A DNA stretch of 64,000 bases from Akkermansiaceae bacterium UBA2367. Lineage in GTDB: Bacteria; Verrucomicrobiota; Verrucomicrobiia; Verrucomicrobiales; DEV007. The stretch's first letter is position 1, and every line of letters begins with the position of its first letter. Where the stretch lies: contig DDTJ01000096.1 of NCBI GenBank assembly GCA_002344525.1, forward strand, positions 3,713 through 67,712, read 5' to 3'. Under the pieces are notes generated by a model. That model ran no database searches, was not told where the DNA came from, and was given only the letters and a program-made list of their open reading frames with translations. This document shows, in pieces, positions 44,498 to 52,518 of this stretch. A program made the translations under genes and the position numbers.

Positions 44498-45511
44498 CTA
44501 TCTTCTCCCTTTCTTCTTCGGTTCTGGTTCGGGGGCCTTCTCGGGCAGTTCGTCGCGCCCGAGGAAACGCGTGATGTCGACGACGACGAAGGCATCGAGC
44601 TTCTCCAAGCCCATGAGAACGCGGGCGTCCTCGTCGGCCTTGACGAAGCCGGCGGCCTTCGCCCGCTCGGCAATCTGCGACTCCGTGGCGTCGTCGGCGC
44701 GCCACGCCGCGAGCTGCTCGGGGCTGGCGATCTCCTTGGTGACGGGGTTCTCGTATTTGACGAAAGTGCCGACCCCGCCGGCGTCGCCGCCCAGTTTCAG
44801 GGGGCCTTCGACGGACTCGTTCCTCACCTTGAGCACCCTCACGATGTAGAAGAACTGCCGATCGTTGGCGAGCTCGTTGACGAATTTCTGGAGAGTGTCA
44901 TGCGACCCGCGGAAACGGAAGCGGACGGGGTATTTGTGGACGACCCCGCTGTCGTGCTTCGCGGAGGCACCGGTCTCGCCGGGAATGGCGTCGCGCTCGA
45001 AGCCCGCCAAGGACTGGGCCCCGGAGGCGACGAGCTTGCGGAGGAGGTGATCGATGGCCTCCAACTCGTAGTCGAGCAGGGGGACGAGTTCCGGGGCCGG
45101 CACGGTGTTCGCGTAGTTCTCGAAGCCGAGATGGAATTCGGTGCTGGCGTCGATCTCCATTTTGGCGGCGGCGGCAACCTTGCGGAAGTCCTCGACACGG
45201 GTCTTCACAAGCCGCTGGAACTCGGTGTTCGCCAAGGTCGTGTTGAGCGGGCGCTGGAAGGACTTGAGGGTCTCGGTAAGGGAGCCCACCGACGCCTTGT
45301 AGGACTCCGCCTTCGCGGCGAGGGCCGCGGAGTTCTCCTTGTTCGGATAGGGCACCCGGCGCTCGAGGCTCTCGATGGCACTGACTTTCTCGTCCCAGCC
45401 GCCCAGCGCCTCTTTGTATTTCCCGTAGTTGGACCAAGCGAAGAAACCTCCCCCCCCCAACACAAGAAGAGCGACGCCGCCGTAGATGGTAAGCCAAACC
45501 TTTGAATTCAT
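44498..45511 (-). CDS. Amuc_1100-like pilus-locus protein (PilO-like)
   Basis: 337 residues with an N-terminal membrane segment (LTIYGGVALLVLGGGGFFAW), then a coiled-coil stretch (EKVSAIESLERRVPYPNKEN, AALAAKAESYKASVGSLTETL). A ferredoxin-like PilO-type domain (KYPVRFRFRGSHDTLQKFVN, DRQFFYIVRVLKVRNESVEG) and a charged tail with polylysine (PEPKKKGRR) follow. Layout and neighbours match Akkermansia Amuc_1100, the outer-membrane-associated protein studied for TLR2 signalling and host metabolic effects. I see no lipobox. Nothing in this sequence shows that the homologue has those host effects. It overlaps nothing and starts 19 bases after the PilM/PilN stop. Confidence 0.82.
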   Translation of the reverse strand: MNSKVWLTIYGGVALLVLGGGGFFAWSNYGKYKEALGGWDEKVSAIESLERRVPYPNKENSAALAAKAESYKASVGSLTETLKSFQRPLNTTLANTEFQRLVKTRVEDFRKVAAAAKMEIDASTEFHLGFENYANTVPAPELVPLLDYELEAIDHLLRKLVASGAQSLAGFERDAIPGETGASAKHDSGVVHKYPVRFRFRGSHDTLQKFVNELANDRQFFYIVRVLKVRNESVEGPLKLGGDAGGVGTFVKYENPVTKEIASPEQLAAWRADDATESQIAERAKAAGFVKADEDARVLMGLEKLDAFVVVDITRFLGRDELPEKAPEPEPKKKGRR

Positions 45512-45530
45512 AAACCCTCGAGAAACCCTG

Positions 45531-47270
45531 TTACTTGGTGAAGCGGACCCTGTTCGCTTCGGGGAGCGGCAGGGTCATTTTGAAGGGGTAGGCGAAGCGG
45601 TCGTTGCCGGTGCCAGCGTCCACCTCCACGGCGGCACTGATGTCCACCTCCTTCAGATCGAAGAAACCCTCGCCGGCTTCGCCGGCGGCGTCCTCCTTCA
45701 AACGCTTGAAATAGTCGTAGACGACCTCGGACCCTTTCGGGTTCTCGCGCCAGAGTCCTTGGATGGAGAAGCCGTCGACGATGGCCTCGGAGCCGGGGGC
45801 GGCGGCCATGGCGGTCGCGGCGTCGTCGATGACGGGCCGCTTCTCCGAGAGGGGCTCGAGCACAGTCAGATAGAGGGCGTCGTTGTCCATCTTCCGGCTG
45901 AGGTAGTTGAAGACCCGCACCCAGTAGACACGGTGCCGGACGGCCTCGACATAGGGCCGCTGGTCCCCGTCGATATTGGCGATCCCCTCTTCCAGATCCT
46001 TGATCTCCTTGCCGTATCTCCCGAGATCCTCCGCCTTCTTCGCGATTTCGACGGCGCGTTGGTCGGCGATCTTGGCCCCTTTGGAGAAATAGAAGCCCAA
46101 CCCGCCGAGCAGCGCGGCGAGGACGACGAGGGCGAGGACGAGGACGGGCTTGCGGGCTTGCAACTCCCGCGCCTTGCGCACCGACTCGGGGATGAGGTCG
46201 ATCCGCAGGGGCACGTCCCCGGCTTGGGCGAGGGCGCTGCCGACGAGGTCGCCGAACTGGTGTCCCTTCGTAGAGGCCATTTCCGCAGCGGCGCCTTTCG
46301 CGGCGGTCACGTTGCGGAAGGGGTTGAAGTGGTCCACGGGGAGGTTGAGCTTCTCGGCGAAGAACTCGCGGATGAAGGGCAGGCCGGCGGTGGCCCCGGA
46401 GAGGAGGAGGAAGGAGGGTGCGGAGCCGCCCTGCTGGCTGCGGTAGAAGTTGATCGTCCGCATGACCTCGGAATGGAGGCGGGTGAGGGCGTTGCGGACC
46501 ACTTTCGAGATCGCGGCGACCTCGGGGTTCTCGTGGTCGGCATAGGGTCCCCCGAGGGCGACGAAGCCATCGAGCACCTTGCGGTGGTCGGCCGAGCCGA
46601 AGTCGGTCCCGAACTCCTTGGCGATGGCCCGCGTGATGTCGGCCCCGCCGATCTTGACGGTGCGGACGAAGAGCTTGCCACCCTCAGCGAAGATCATGTC
46701 GGTGGTCCTCGCGCCGATGTCGACGAGGAGGGTGGTCCCGTCGAGGTCGGAATAGTTGAAACGCAGGGCGTTGTAGAGCGCGACAGGGGATATCCCGGCA
46801 CCGGCGGATTTCAGGCCGGCGGCGGTGACGAGGTCGTCCACCTCGTTCAGCTCGTCGGCTTTGACGGCGGCGAGGGCGACTTCGACTTCGACATCGCCCG
46901 GCTCGCCCATGAGCTGGTAGCCCCACACGACCTCGTTGATGGGATAGGGCACCTGCTGCTGGGCCTCGAACTCGACGATCTGGTCGACTTGCGCCCCGTC
47001 GAGGGCGGGGAGGCTGGCGAATTTCACCAGCACGGGGAAGGAGGAGATGACGTAGCTGGTCTGCGCCCCCTTCATCTTGAGGGCGGCGGCGACCTCCTTG
47101 ATGGCTTGGGCGGTCTGGGCCGTGCGGGGGGCGTCCTCGCCGGGGTCGCCCGCGAAGTCGCGACGCTCGACGCGGTCGAGCCGCAAGCCGCCTCCGGCCG
47201 TCTTCGAGAACACGGCCCCGGTGACCTGCTGCGATCCGAGGCTCAGGGAAAAGATGCGATCCTCCGCCAT
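45531..47270 (-). CDS. PilM-PilN fusion (Amuc_1101-like)
   Basis: 579 residues. The first 350 form an actin-like PilM ATPase: SLSLGSQQVTGAVF (phosphate 1), PYPINEVVWGYQLM, TTLLVDIGARTTDMIFAEGG (phosphate 2), GADITRAIAKEFG and LLLSGATAGLPFIREFFAEK. It continues into a PilN-like part. DLIPESVRKARELQARKP is the usual PilN N-terminal motif, followed by one transmembrane helix (VLVLALVVLAALLGGLGFYF, about residue 395) and a periplasmic coiled coil plus ferredoxin-like fold. So one chain spans cytosol and periplasm. In most type IV pilus systems these are two proteins. The start ATG at 47270 gives the ATPase N-terminus; the longer frame reads the previous gene's strand out of frame. Confidence 0.9.
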   Translation of the reverse strand: MAEDRIFSLSLGSQQVTGAVFSKTAGGGLRLDRVERRDFAGDPGEDAPRTAQTAQAIKEVAAALKMKGAQTSYVISSFPVLVKFASLPALDGAQVDQIVEFEAQQQVPYPINEVVWGYQLMGEPGDVEVEVALAAVKADELNEVDDLVTAAGLKSAGAGISPVALYNALRFNYSDLDGTTLLVDIGARTTDMIFAEGGKLFVRTVKIGGADITRAIAKEFGTDFGSADHRKVLDGFVALGGPYADHENPEVAAISKVVRNALTRLHSEVMRTINFYRSQQGGSAPSFLLLSGATAGLPFIREFFAEKLNLPVDHFNPFRNVTAAKGAAAEMASTKGHQFGDLVGSALAQAGDVPLRIDLIPESVRKARELQARKPVLVLALVVLAALLGGLGFYFSKGAKIADQRAVEIAKKAEDLGRYGKEIKDLEEGIANIDGDQRPYVEAVRHRVYWVRVFNYLSRKMDNDALYLTVLEPLSEKRPVIDDAATAMAAAPGSEAIVDGFSIQGLWRENPKGSEVVYDYFKRLKEDAAGEAGEGFFDLKEVDISAAVEVDAGTGNDRFAYPFKMTLPLPEANRVRFTK

Positions 47271-47332
47271 AGTGCTGGTATGTCTTGCTCCTCCAAGGGC
47301 TGAATTTCCTGCGCGGCTCCCGGCCCCTCCGC

Positions 47333-47938
47333 TCAACGCGACGCTTTCTCGACTTCCGGGTAGCGGTCGATCCAGAGGAGGGCGAAGGGGGTCTCCGCCT
47401 TGCCGAGGATACCGGGCTGGCCGGGAACCTGCTCCCAAAACTTGGTGTTGCTCGTGGTGGTACCGCCGACGATCACGCCGTTGTAGTAGACCTCCACGCC
47501 GGCGGCCTCGACCGCGGAGGGCTGAAAGCGGCGGAAGTCGCCGGTGATCTCGCCGAGGGTGGAGGGGGCCACGTAGGCGACCGAGTAGAATTTCTCCTTG
47601 GTGAGGACGTTGACGTGCTTCACGTCGCCGGTCAGGACCCGGGGTGCGCCGGACTTGTCGCGGAACCCGACGTAGTAGCGGAAGAGCAGCTCCTTCACCA
47701 CGGCGTCGCGGGGGCCGTCCACCTCGAACTCGACTTCGATCTCAAGCCAGTCGCGGGGACTGGGGACGTTCTTGCTCTTCACGTCACCGGCTTGGAAGCT
47801 GGGGGTCTTCTGGGCCTCGTAGGTCGGCTTGCCGACTTTGACGTCGCCCATTTTCAGTTGGACCGGCTGCTGCTGGGCCTGAAGGACGGACATCGAAAGG
47901 CCCGCGACGGCGATGACGAAGAGGAGGGTTTTGATCAT
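47333..47938 (-). CDS. Amuc_1102-like secreted protein
   Basis: A 201-residue protein with a signal peptide (TLLFVIAVAGLSMSVLQAQ). The mature part is a beta-rich domain with paired strands (DWLEIEVEFEVDGPRDAVVK, LLFRYYVGFRDKSGAPRVLT, KFYSVAYVAPSTLGEITGDF, GVEVYYNGVIVGGTTTSN). Length and position, first in the operon before the PilM/PilN gene, match Akkermansia Amuc_1102. Its role is inferred from position: it may be a pilus-associated or carrier-like periplasmic component. ATG at 47936-47938 begins a good signal peptide; the longer frame would run through the upstream decarboxylase strand and is rejected. The region 47939-48039 should hold the operon promoter, but no -35/-10 pair is clear. 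Confidence 0.8.
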   Translation of the reverse strand: MIKTLLFVIAVAGLSMSVLQAQQQPVQLKMGDVKVGKPTYEAQKTPSFQAGDVKSKNVPSPRDWLEIEVEFEVDGPRDAVVKELLFRYYVGFRDKSGAPRVLTGDVKHVNVLTKEKFYSVAYVAPSTLGEITGDFRRFQPSAVEAAGVEVYYNGVIVGGTTTSNTKFWEQVPGQPGILGKAETPFALLWIDRYPEVEKASR

Positions 47939-48039
47939 GGGATGACGATAGGAGTTCGAGGGTTGCGGGACGCCGTCCCGGCATCCTGACAGGAGGATAC
48001 TACGATAGAGGAAACCCCGGCGTAAAGACTCAATTCCAC

Positions 48040-49005
48040 TCATTTCGCACATTTTTTCCGAAAATACCCGATGGTCTCGACGATTCCCTCCTCGAAAGGC
48101 ACTCGGGGCTCCCATCCAAGCCACTCTTTCGCGCGGGAGATGTCGGGCTGGCGCACTTTCGGATCGTCCTCCGGGAGGGGTTCGTGGACGATGGGGCCGG
48201 CTCCGGGGATGAGCTTCCGGATCCTCTCCGCGAACTGCAAGATGGTCGTCTCGCGCGGGTTGCCGATATTGACCGGCTCGTGGCAGTCGCTCTGCGAGAG
48301 GCGGTAGATCCCGTCGATCAGGTCGCTGACGTAGCAGAAGCTGCGCGTCTGGCCGCCGTCGCCGAACACGGTGAGGGGCTTTCCTTCCAATGCCTGGCCG
48401 ATGAAGGCGGGCACGACCCGCCCGTCGTGGAGGCGCATCCGCGGGCCGTAGGTGTTGAAGATGCGGACGATCTTCGTGTCGATGCCGTGGGCGCGATGGT
48501 AGGCCATGGTGAGAGCCTCGGAGAAACGCTTCGCCTCGTCGTAGACGCCGCGCGGCCCGATGGGGTTCACGTTGCCCCAGTAGTCCTCGCGCTGCGGATG
48601 GACGAGGGGGTCGCCATAGACCTCGGAGGTGGAGGCGAGGAGGAAGGAGGCACCCTTCGCGCGGGCGAGGCCGAGGGCGTTGTGGGTGCCGAGCGACCCG
48701 GCTTTCATCGTCTGGATGGGCAGCTCGAGGTAGTCGAAAGGGCTGGCCGGGGAGGCGAAGTGGAAGATGTGGTCGACCTCGCCGGGCCAGTCGATGAAAC
48801 GGCTCACGTCCTGGTCGATGAATTCGAAATCCGGGTCGTCGGCGTGGTGGGCGATGTTGTCGAGCCCACCGGTAACGAGGTTGTCGATGGCCACGACCCG
48901 GTGCCCTTCCGCGAGGAGCCGGTCGCCGAGATGCGACCCGAGAAAGCCCGCGCCACCGGTGATGATCGAGACGGGTTTTCGGGAAGTGGCGGGGGAGGCT
49001 GGCAT
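48040..49005 (-). CDS. UDP-glucuronate decarboxylase (UXS-like SDR)
   Basis: 321 residues of the extended short-chain dehydrogenase family. The NAD motif IITGGAGFLGSHLGDRLL is at residues 14-31. The active site has Ser-Thr in LLASTSEVYGDP and Tyr/Lys in GVYDEAKRFSE. The blocks FHFASPASPFDYLELPIQTM, EDYWGNVNPIGPRGVYDEAK and RIFNTYGPRMRLHDGRVV identify the UXS branch, which converts UDP-glucuronate to UDP-xylose for surface polysaccharide. All catalytic residues are present. It lies on the same strand as the pilus-like operon, 101 bases upstream of it, and may share readthrough, but the two are functionally distinct. Start ATG at 49005. Confidence 0.94.
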   Translation of the reverse strand: MPASPATSRKPVSIITGGAGFLGSHLGDRLLAEGHRVVAIDNLVTGGLDNIAHHADDPDFEFIDQDVSRFIDWPGEVDHIFHFASPASPFDYLELPIQTMKAGSLGTHNALGLARAKGASFLLASTSEVYGDPLVHPQREDYWGNVNPIGPRGVYDEAKRFSEALTMAYHRAHGIDTKIVRIFNTYGPRMRLHDGRVVPAFIGQALEGKPLTVFGDGGQTRSFCYVSDLIDGIYRLSQSDCHEPVNIGNPRETTILQFAERIRKLIPGAGPIVHEPLPEDDPKVRQPDISRAKEWLGWEPRVPFEEGIVETIGYFRKKCAK

Positions 49006-49088
49006 CGAAGGAGGTCCGGGGGCGGGACGTGGGGGAGTTCAACGCAACTTTCCGGGATGGTCAACTGTATTTGCTCGGGATCGGAAAA

Positions 49089-49736
49089 TCATCGCCCCGC
49101 CGCTTCGCCGCGCCCCTCGTCGCCACCTTTCCGCGCGACGGCGGCGATCTTCACGGAGCGCCCTTCCGCGCCCTCCGTCTCGGACGGGGTGCCCTCGGCG
49201 GAAATGATCGCCTCGCGGGGAAGGCCCCTCGACACGAAAAAATCGGCCAGATAGCGGGCGCGGTTGGAGGCGACGAGCCGATTGACCTCGGCATGGCGGC
49301 TGTCGTTGGCCGCGCCGGTGATCTCGAATCCGATGCCAGGGTCGCGCCGGAGCTGCTCCCGCACCCAAGCAAGGGCCTGCTCGCGGCCTTCCAAGTTCGC
49401 CGCCGAATTGGGTTCGTAGGCGATGGTGAACGAATCCGGACTGGGCGTCGGCGCGGGTTCGACCGGGGCGGGTTCGACCGGACTCGGCTGCGGCTGCTTT
49501 TCCCCCTCCCCTTTCGCAGCGACGAGCATCCGCTCCAGCGCTTCGATCCGCTCACCCCTCGCGGCGAGTTCGAGGTGCGCTTCGTGCAGATGGCCGCGGA
49601 CGCGCTCCAACTCCCTCTCGGCGGCGCGGAGACGACTCATCGGGTCGTCCTCCCCTCCGGCCTGGAGCGATGCGGCCACCGCGATAATGGCCAGGACCGG
49701 AAAGAAACGCGGCGGGAGGGGGCTTCGGAACTTCAT
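49089..49736 (-). CDS. OmpA-family protein
   Basis: A 215-residue exported protein with a signal peptide (RFFPVLAIIAVAASLQAGG), a short coiled coil (SRLRAAERELERVRGHLHEA; ARGERIEALERMLVAAKGEG), a Pro/Glu linker and a C-terminal OmpA-like peptidoglycan-binding domain. In that domain the family signature reads NRLVASNRARYLADFFVSRG, close to the NxxLSxxRAxxVxxxL pattern, and ends GTPSETEGAEGRSVKIAAVA. There is no beta-barrel, so it is a periplasmic or membrane-tethered type. ATG at 49736 is used; 49748 (MLVV) is equally possible. It is divergent from moaC. Confidence 0.9.
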   Translation of the reverse strand: MKFRSPLPPRFFPVLAIIAVAASLQAGGEDDPMSRLRAAERELERVRGHLHEAHLELAARGERIEALERMLVAAKGEGEKQPQPSPVEPAPVEPAPTPSPDSFTIAYEPNSAANLEGREQALAWVREQLRRDPGIGFEITGAANDSRHAEVNRLVASNRARYLADFFVSRGLPREAIISAEGTPSETEGAEGRSVKIAAVARKGGDEGRGEAAGR

Positions 49737-49837
49737 CACCACGAGCATGATCCGAAGGCCGCCGTCCCGGCAAGAAAAAATTCGCCCGCCGTCGTCGATT
49801 CGCTTGCGGGTGGGGCGGGGCGGGAAGATTCTGCGGG

Positions 49838-50293
49838 ATGGAAGAAGGCCCGCAACTGACCCATCTCCGCCCCGACGGCAGCGCCGCCATGGTCGATGTC
49901 TCGGAGAAGCCCGTGGTACGCCGCGAGGCGGTGGCCGAGGGCTTCATCGCCTTGCGGCCCGCCACCCTCGCCGCGATCATCGAGGGAACGCTACCCAAAG
50001 GGGACGTCCTCGCCGTCGCGAGAGTCGCGGGCATCCAGGCCGCGAAGCGGACCGCCGAACTCATCCCTCTCTGCCACCAACTCCCCCTCACCAAGGTCGC
50101 GGTGGATTTCGAGCCGCGCGAGGACGAGCTGGGCATCTCCGCCACGGTGCGCACCGACGCGAAGACCGGTGTCGAGATGGAGGCTCTCACTGCCGTCTCC
50201 GTCGCGGCCCTCACCGTCTACGACATGTGCAAGGCGATCGACCCGGAAATGGCGATCGGCCCGGTGCGACTCGTCGCGAAGACGAAAGGGTGA
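49838..50293 (+). CDS. moaC: cyclic pyranopterin monophosphate synthase MoaC
   Basis: 151 residues, the normal length. It acts after MoaA in molybdenum-cofactor synthesis, making cyclic pyranopterin monophosphate. Motifs are AAMVDVSEKPVVRREAVAEG, KGDVLAVARVAGIQAAKRT, ELIPLCHQLPLTKVAVDF, GVEMEALTAVSVAALTVYDM and CKAIDPEMAIGPVRLV. The conserved His, Lys and Asp residues of the active site are kept. No other molybdopterin gene is in the window, so it is an isolated copy. It is divergent from the OmpA gene (101 bp between) and convergent with the FAH-family gene. Confidence 0.97.
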   Translation: MEEGPQLTHLRPDGSAAMVDVSEKPVVRREAVAEGFIALRPATLAAIIEGTLPKGDVLAVARVAGIQAAKRTAELIPLCHQLPLTKVAVDFEPREDELGISATVRTDAKTGVEMEALTAVSVAALTVYDMCKAIDPEMAIGPVRLVAKTKG

Positions 50294-50294
50294 G

Positions 50295-50369
50295 AAATCC
50301 GAAGTCCAACGGACCGCAGCCTCTGGCGTGCGCCAAAGTTCGGATTTCGAGCTTCGGATTTCGGATTTT
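50295..50369. repeat. 20-mer dispersed repeat, copy 2, in an inverted arrangement
   Basis: GGATTTCGAGCTTCGGATTT lies at 50342-50361, followed by another CGGATTT. AAATCCGAAG at 50295-50304 is its inverse, so the spacer between convergent moaC and the FAH gene can form a stem-loop. The repeat runs into the stop codon of the FAH-family gene. Confidence 0.8.
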
Positions 50370-51222
50370 ACCAAGCCACCGCCGTCTGGGTCGAGCTGCC
50401 GAGCCCCTCGATGCCCAAGGCGACGACGTCGCCGGGCTGGAGGAATTGCGGCGGCTTCAGGCCCATGCCCACGCCGGGAGGCGTGCCTGTCGTCACGACA
50501 TCGCCGGGTTCGAGGGTCATGAAATGGCTCAGGTAGCTGACGAGATGGGCGATGCCGAAGATGAGGTTCGACGAACTGCTGTCCTGCTTCGTCTCGCCGT
50601 TGACCGTCAACCACATCTTCAAGTTTTCGGGATCGGGGATCTCGTCGACGGTGGCGACGAAGGGACCGAGGGGGGCGAAGGTGTCGCAGCTCTTCCCCTT
50701 CACCCACTGGCCGCCGCGCTCAAGCTGCCAAGCCCGTTCGCTGTAGTCGTTGTGCAGGACATAGCCCACGACATGTCCGAGCGCCTCGGACTCGCTCACG
50801 TAGCTCGCCTTCTTCCCGATGACGAAGGCCAGCTCGACCTCCCAGTCGGTCTTGGCGCTGTCCTTCGGAATCACGACCGGGTCGTCCGGCCCGACGATGG
50901 CGCTGGTCGCCTTGAAAAAGACGATGGGCTCCTTCGGGATCTCCATGCCCGCCTCGGCGGCATGGTCGGAGTAGTTCAGGCCGATGCAGATCAGCTTGCC
51001 CGGACGCGACACCGCCGGGCCGAGGCGCGTGCCCTCGGGCAGGCGCGGGGCCGTCTCGCGGTTCGCATCAAGCCAGGCGGCGAGGCGGTCGAGGTTCGCC
51101 GGGGCGGCGAAAAAATCGTGGTTCCAGTCCGCGCCAAAGCCGGACGCGTCGATGCGCGAGCCGTCTTCGAGTTGAAGACCGGGTTTCTCGGAGCCCTTCG
51201 GGCCGAAGCGGAGGAGTTTCAT
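50368..51222 (-). CDS. fumarylacetoacetate hydrolase-family protein
   Basis: A 284-residue enzyme of the FAH/2-keto acid hydratase-decarboxylase family, acting on the C-C bond of a dicarbonyl substrate with a divalent metal. Motifs: CIGLNYSDHAAEAGMEIPKE, IVFFKATSAIVGPDDPVVIP, the metal ligands in DWEVELAFVIGKKASYVS, VVGYVLHNDYSERAWQLER, GQWVKGKSCDTFAPLGP and VVTTGTPPGVGMGLKPPQFL. Closest in pattern to the bacterial ureidoglycolate lyase/FAHD1-like branch, but the substrate is unknown. ATG at 51222 is used; a longer frame adds 12 residues. It is convergent with moaC and 75 bases downstream of the transglutaminase-like gene. Confidence 0.93.
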   Translation of the reverse strand: MKLLRFGPKGSEKPGLQLEDGSRIDASGFGADWNHDFFAAPANLDRLAAWLDANRETAPRLPEGTRLGPAVSRPGKLICIGLNYSDHAAEAGMEIPKEPIVFFKATSAIVGPDDPVVIPKDSAKTDWEVELAFVIGKKASYVSESEALGHVVGYVLHNDYSERAWQLERGGQWVKGKSCDTFAPLGPFVATVDEIPDPENLKMWLTVNGETKQDSSSSNLIFGIAHLVSYLSHFMTLEPGDVVTTGTPPGVGMGLKPPQFLQPGDVVALGIEGLGSSTQTAVAW

Positions 51223-51297
51223 CGCCGCGAGCCTAGCAAGCACCCCCCCACGCGTCAAATCCGGGGAGGGCGCGCCTTCGCGTTTTTTGCGGGACCG

Positions 51298-52518
51298 TCA
51301 GCGCCGCGACAGCTCCTCCCCGGTGGCGCGGGGCACCGGCTTCCAGAGATCTTTCGAGAAATAATCCGCCCCGAAGCGCTCCGGCCTCGCCGTGGTGTAG
51401 TAGATGCGATCCGAATCGAAGAGCTGCTCGGGTCGGTAGAAGGTGGAGACGGCGGAGACCTCGACCAGCGCCTGGGGGGAGTCCTGCTTCGACAAGGTCG
51501 TCTCGAGAAGATACTGCCGCCCTCCCGCCCGCGCCACGACCCAAGCGTGCTGCCCGACGTTCCCGTTCCATCCGATCGCGACGCGGGACTCGAACCCCGC
51601 CCCGGCGAGCACGTCGGCGAGGAGGATGGCGGTGTCCTCGCAGTCCCCCGCCGCCTCGCCCCAAGTCTCGGACGGCGTCTTCCAGACATCCCTCACTTCC
51701 CGACCGCCCCCGGCGGTCCGATCCTGGTCGAGTTCGTATTCGCAATGCTCCACCACGCGCCTCCAGAGGGCGAGGAGGCGATCCTCGTCACCCGCCACCT
51801 CGGGGCTGCCACCGGGAGGGACGAAGCCCTCGAAGAAGTCCGTGGCCCGCCGCATCTCGCCCCTCGTATCCACCCCGAGCACGTCGAAAGGCAGGTCGCA
51901 ATGCGGGCAGGAGAGGATGAGGGTGCGCGAGTCGCGGTCGATCTCCAGCGCGTGGATCGTCCCGCAATGGGGGCAGCGATTGTGGAAGCGGCCACCCCGT
52001 TCGTTCGCGGCGCGGAGGGAGAATTCCGGGATGCGGCGGGACATCACCGCCAGCGCCCCGATCCCCCCTCGCGCAGGGAAAACAGCGGTGTTGACCGCCT
52101 CGAAATCGGGACTCGCCGCCGCCGTCCAGCCCGCGAGCTTTCCAAGCAGATCCTCGCGACTGCCCGAGGTCACCAAGTTCGCGGCGAGATACTGCGCCCC
52201 GGGAAAGCGGCCCTGGAGCGCGTCGAAGACCTCGTCCAGCTCGAGATCGCGGGGCTTCGGATGGGCTCCGACCCATTCCCCGAGGAATCCCTGGATCGCC
52301 TCGTCCCCCCGCACCTCCCCCACCCCGGCAGAGAGGCGGAGCCGGTTGATCCGCGCCATCGTGTCCGAACGGAAGCCGCGCTGAAAGGAGGCATCGACCT
52401 CCGGCTGCGCCCGGAAGACGTTGCCGAGATCGACCTTGCCCGACCGCTGCAAGCCGGCCAGCAGGGCCACTCCCGCGACCAGCAAGAGGCCGCCGAAGCT
52501 GAGAAAGCCTCGTACCAT
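51298..52518 (-). CDS. membrane-anchored zinc-ribbon transglutaminase-like protein
   Basis: 406 residues. An N-terminal hydrophobic segment (FLSFGGLLLVAGVALLAGL) acts as anchor or signal. Residues about 45-200 (MARINRLRLSAGVGEVRGDE, SPDFEAVNTAVFPARGGIG) have the look of a divergent CAP/SCP-like domain. Next is a four-cysteine zinc ribbon (RFHNRCPHCGTIHALEIDRD, then ILSCPHCDLPFDVLGVDT). The last 170 residues are a transglutaminase-like papain fold: the nucleophile Cys in GEAAGDCEDTAILLADVLAG, the His in NVGQHAWVVARAGGRQYLLE, and a following acidic position. It probably acts on cell-envelope proteins, but no substrate is visible. ATG at 52518 starts the hydrophobic segment; upstream in-frame codons run into repeats. 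Confidence 0.8.
   Translation of the reverse strand: MVRGFLSFGGLLLVAGVALLAGLQRSGKVDLGNVFRAQPEVDASFQRGFRSDTMARINRLRLSAGVGEVRGDEAIQGFLGEWVGAHPKPRDLELDEVFDALQGRFPGAQYLAANLVTSGSREDLLGKLAGWTAAASPDFEAVNTAVFPARGGIGALAVMSRRIPEFSLRAANERGGRFHNRCPHCGTIHALEIDRDSRTLILSCPHCDLPFDVLGVDTRGEMRRATDFFEGFVPPGGSPEVAGDEDRLLALWRRVVEHCEYELDQDRTAGGGREVRDVWKTPSETWGEAAGDCEDTAILLADVLAGAGFESRVAIGWNGNVGQHAWVVARAGGRQYLLETTLSKQDSPQALVEVSAVSTFYRPEQLFDSDRIYYTTARPERFGADYFSKDLWKPVPRATGEELSRR

Noticed and set aside
47333..49042. Single 569-codon frame covering the Amuc_1102-like gene and the decarboxylase strand
   Set aside because: The part beyond 47938 is the out-of-frame shadow of the UDP-glucuronate decarboxylase. The real gene begins at the signal peptide ATG at 47938.
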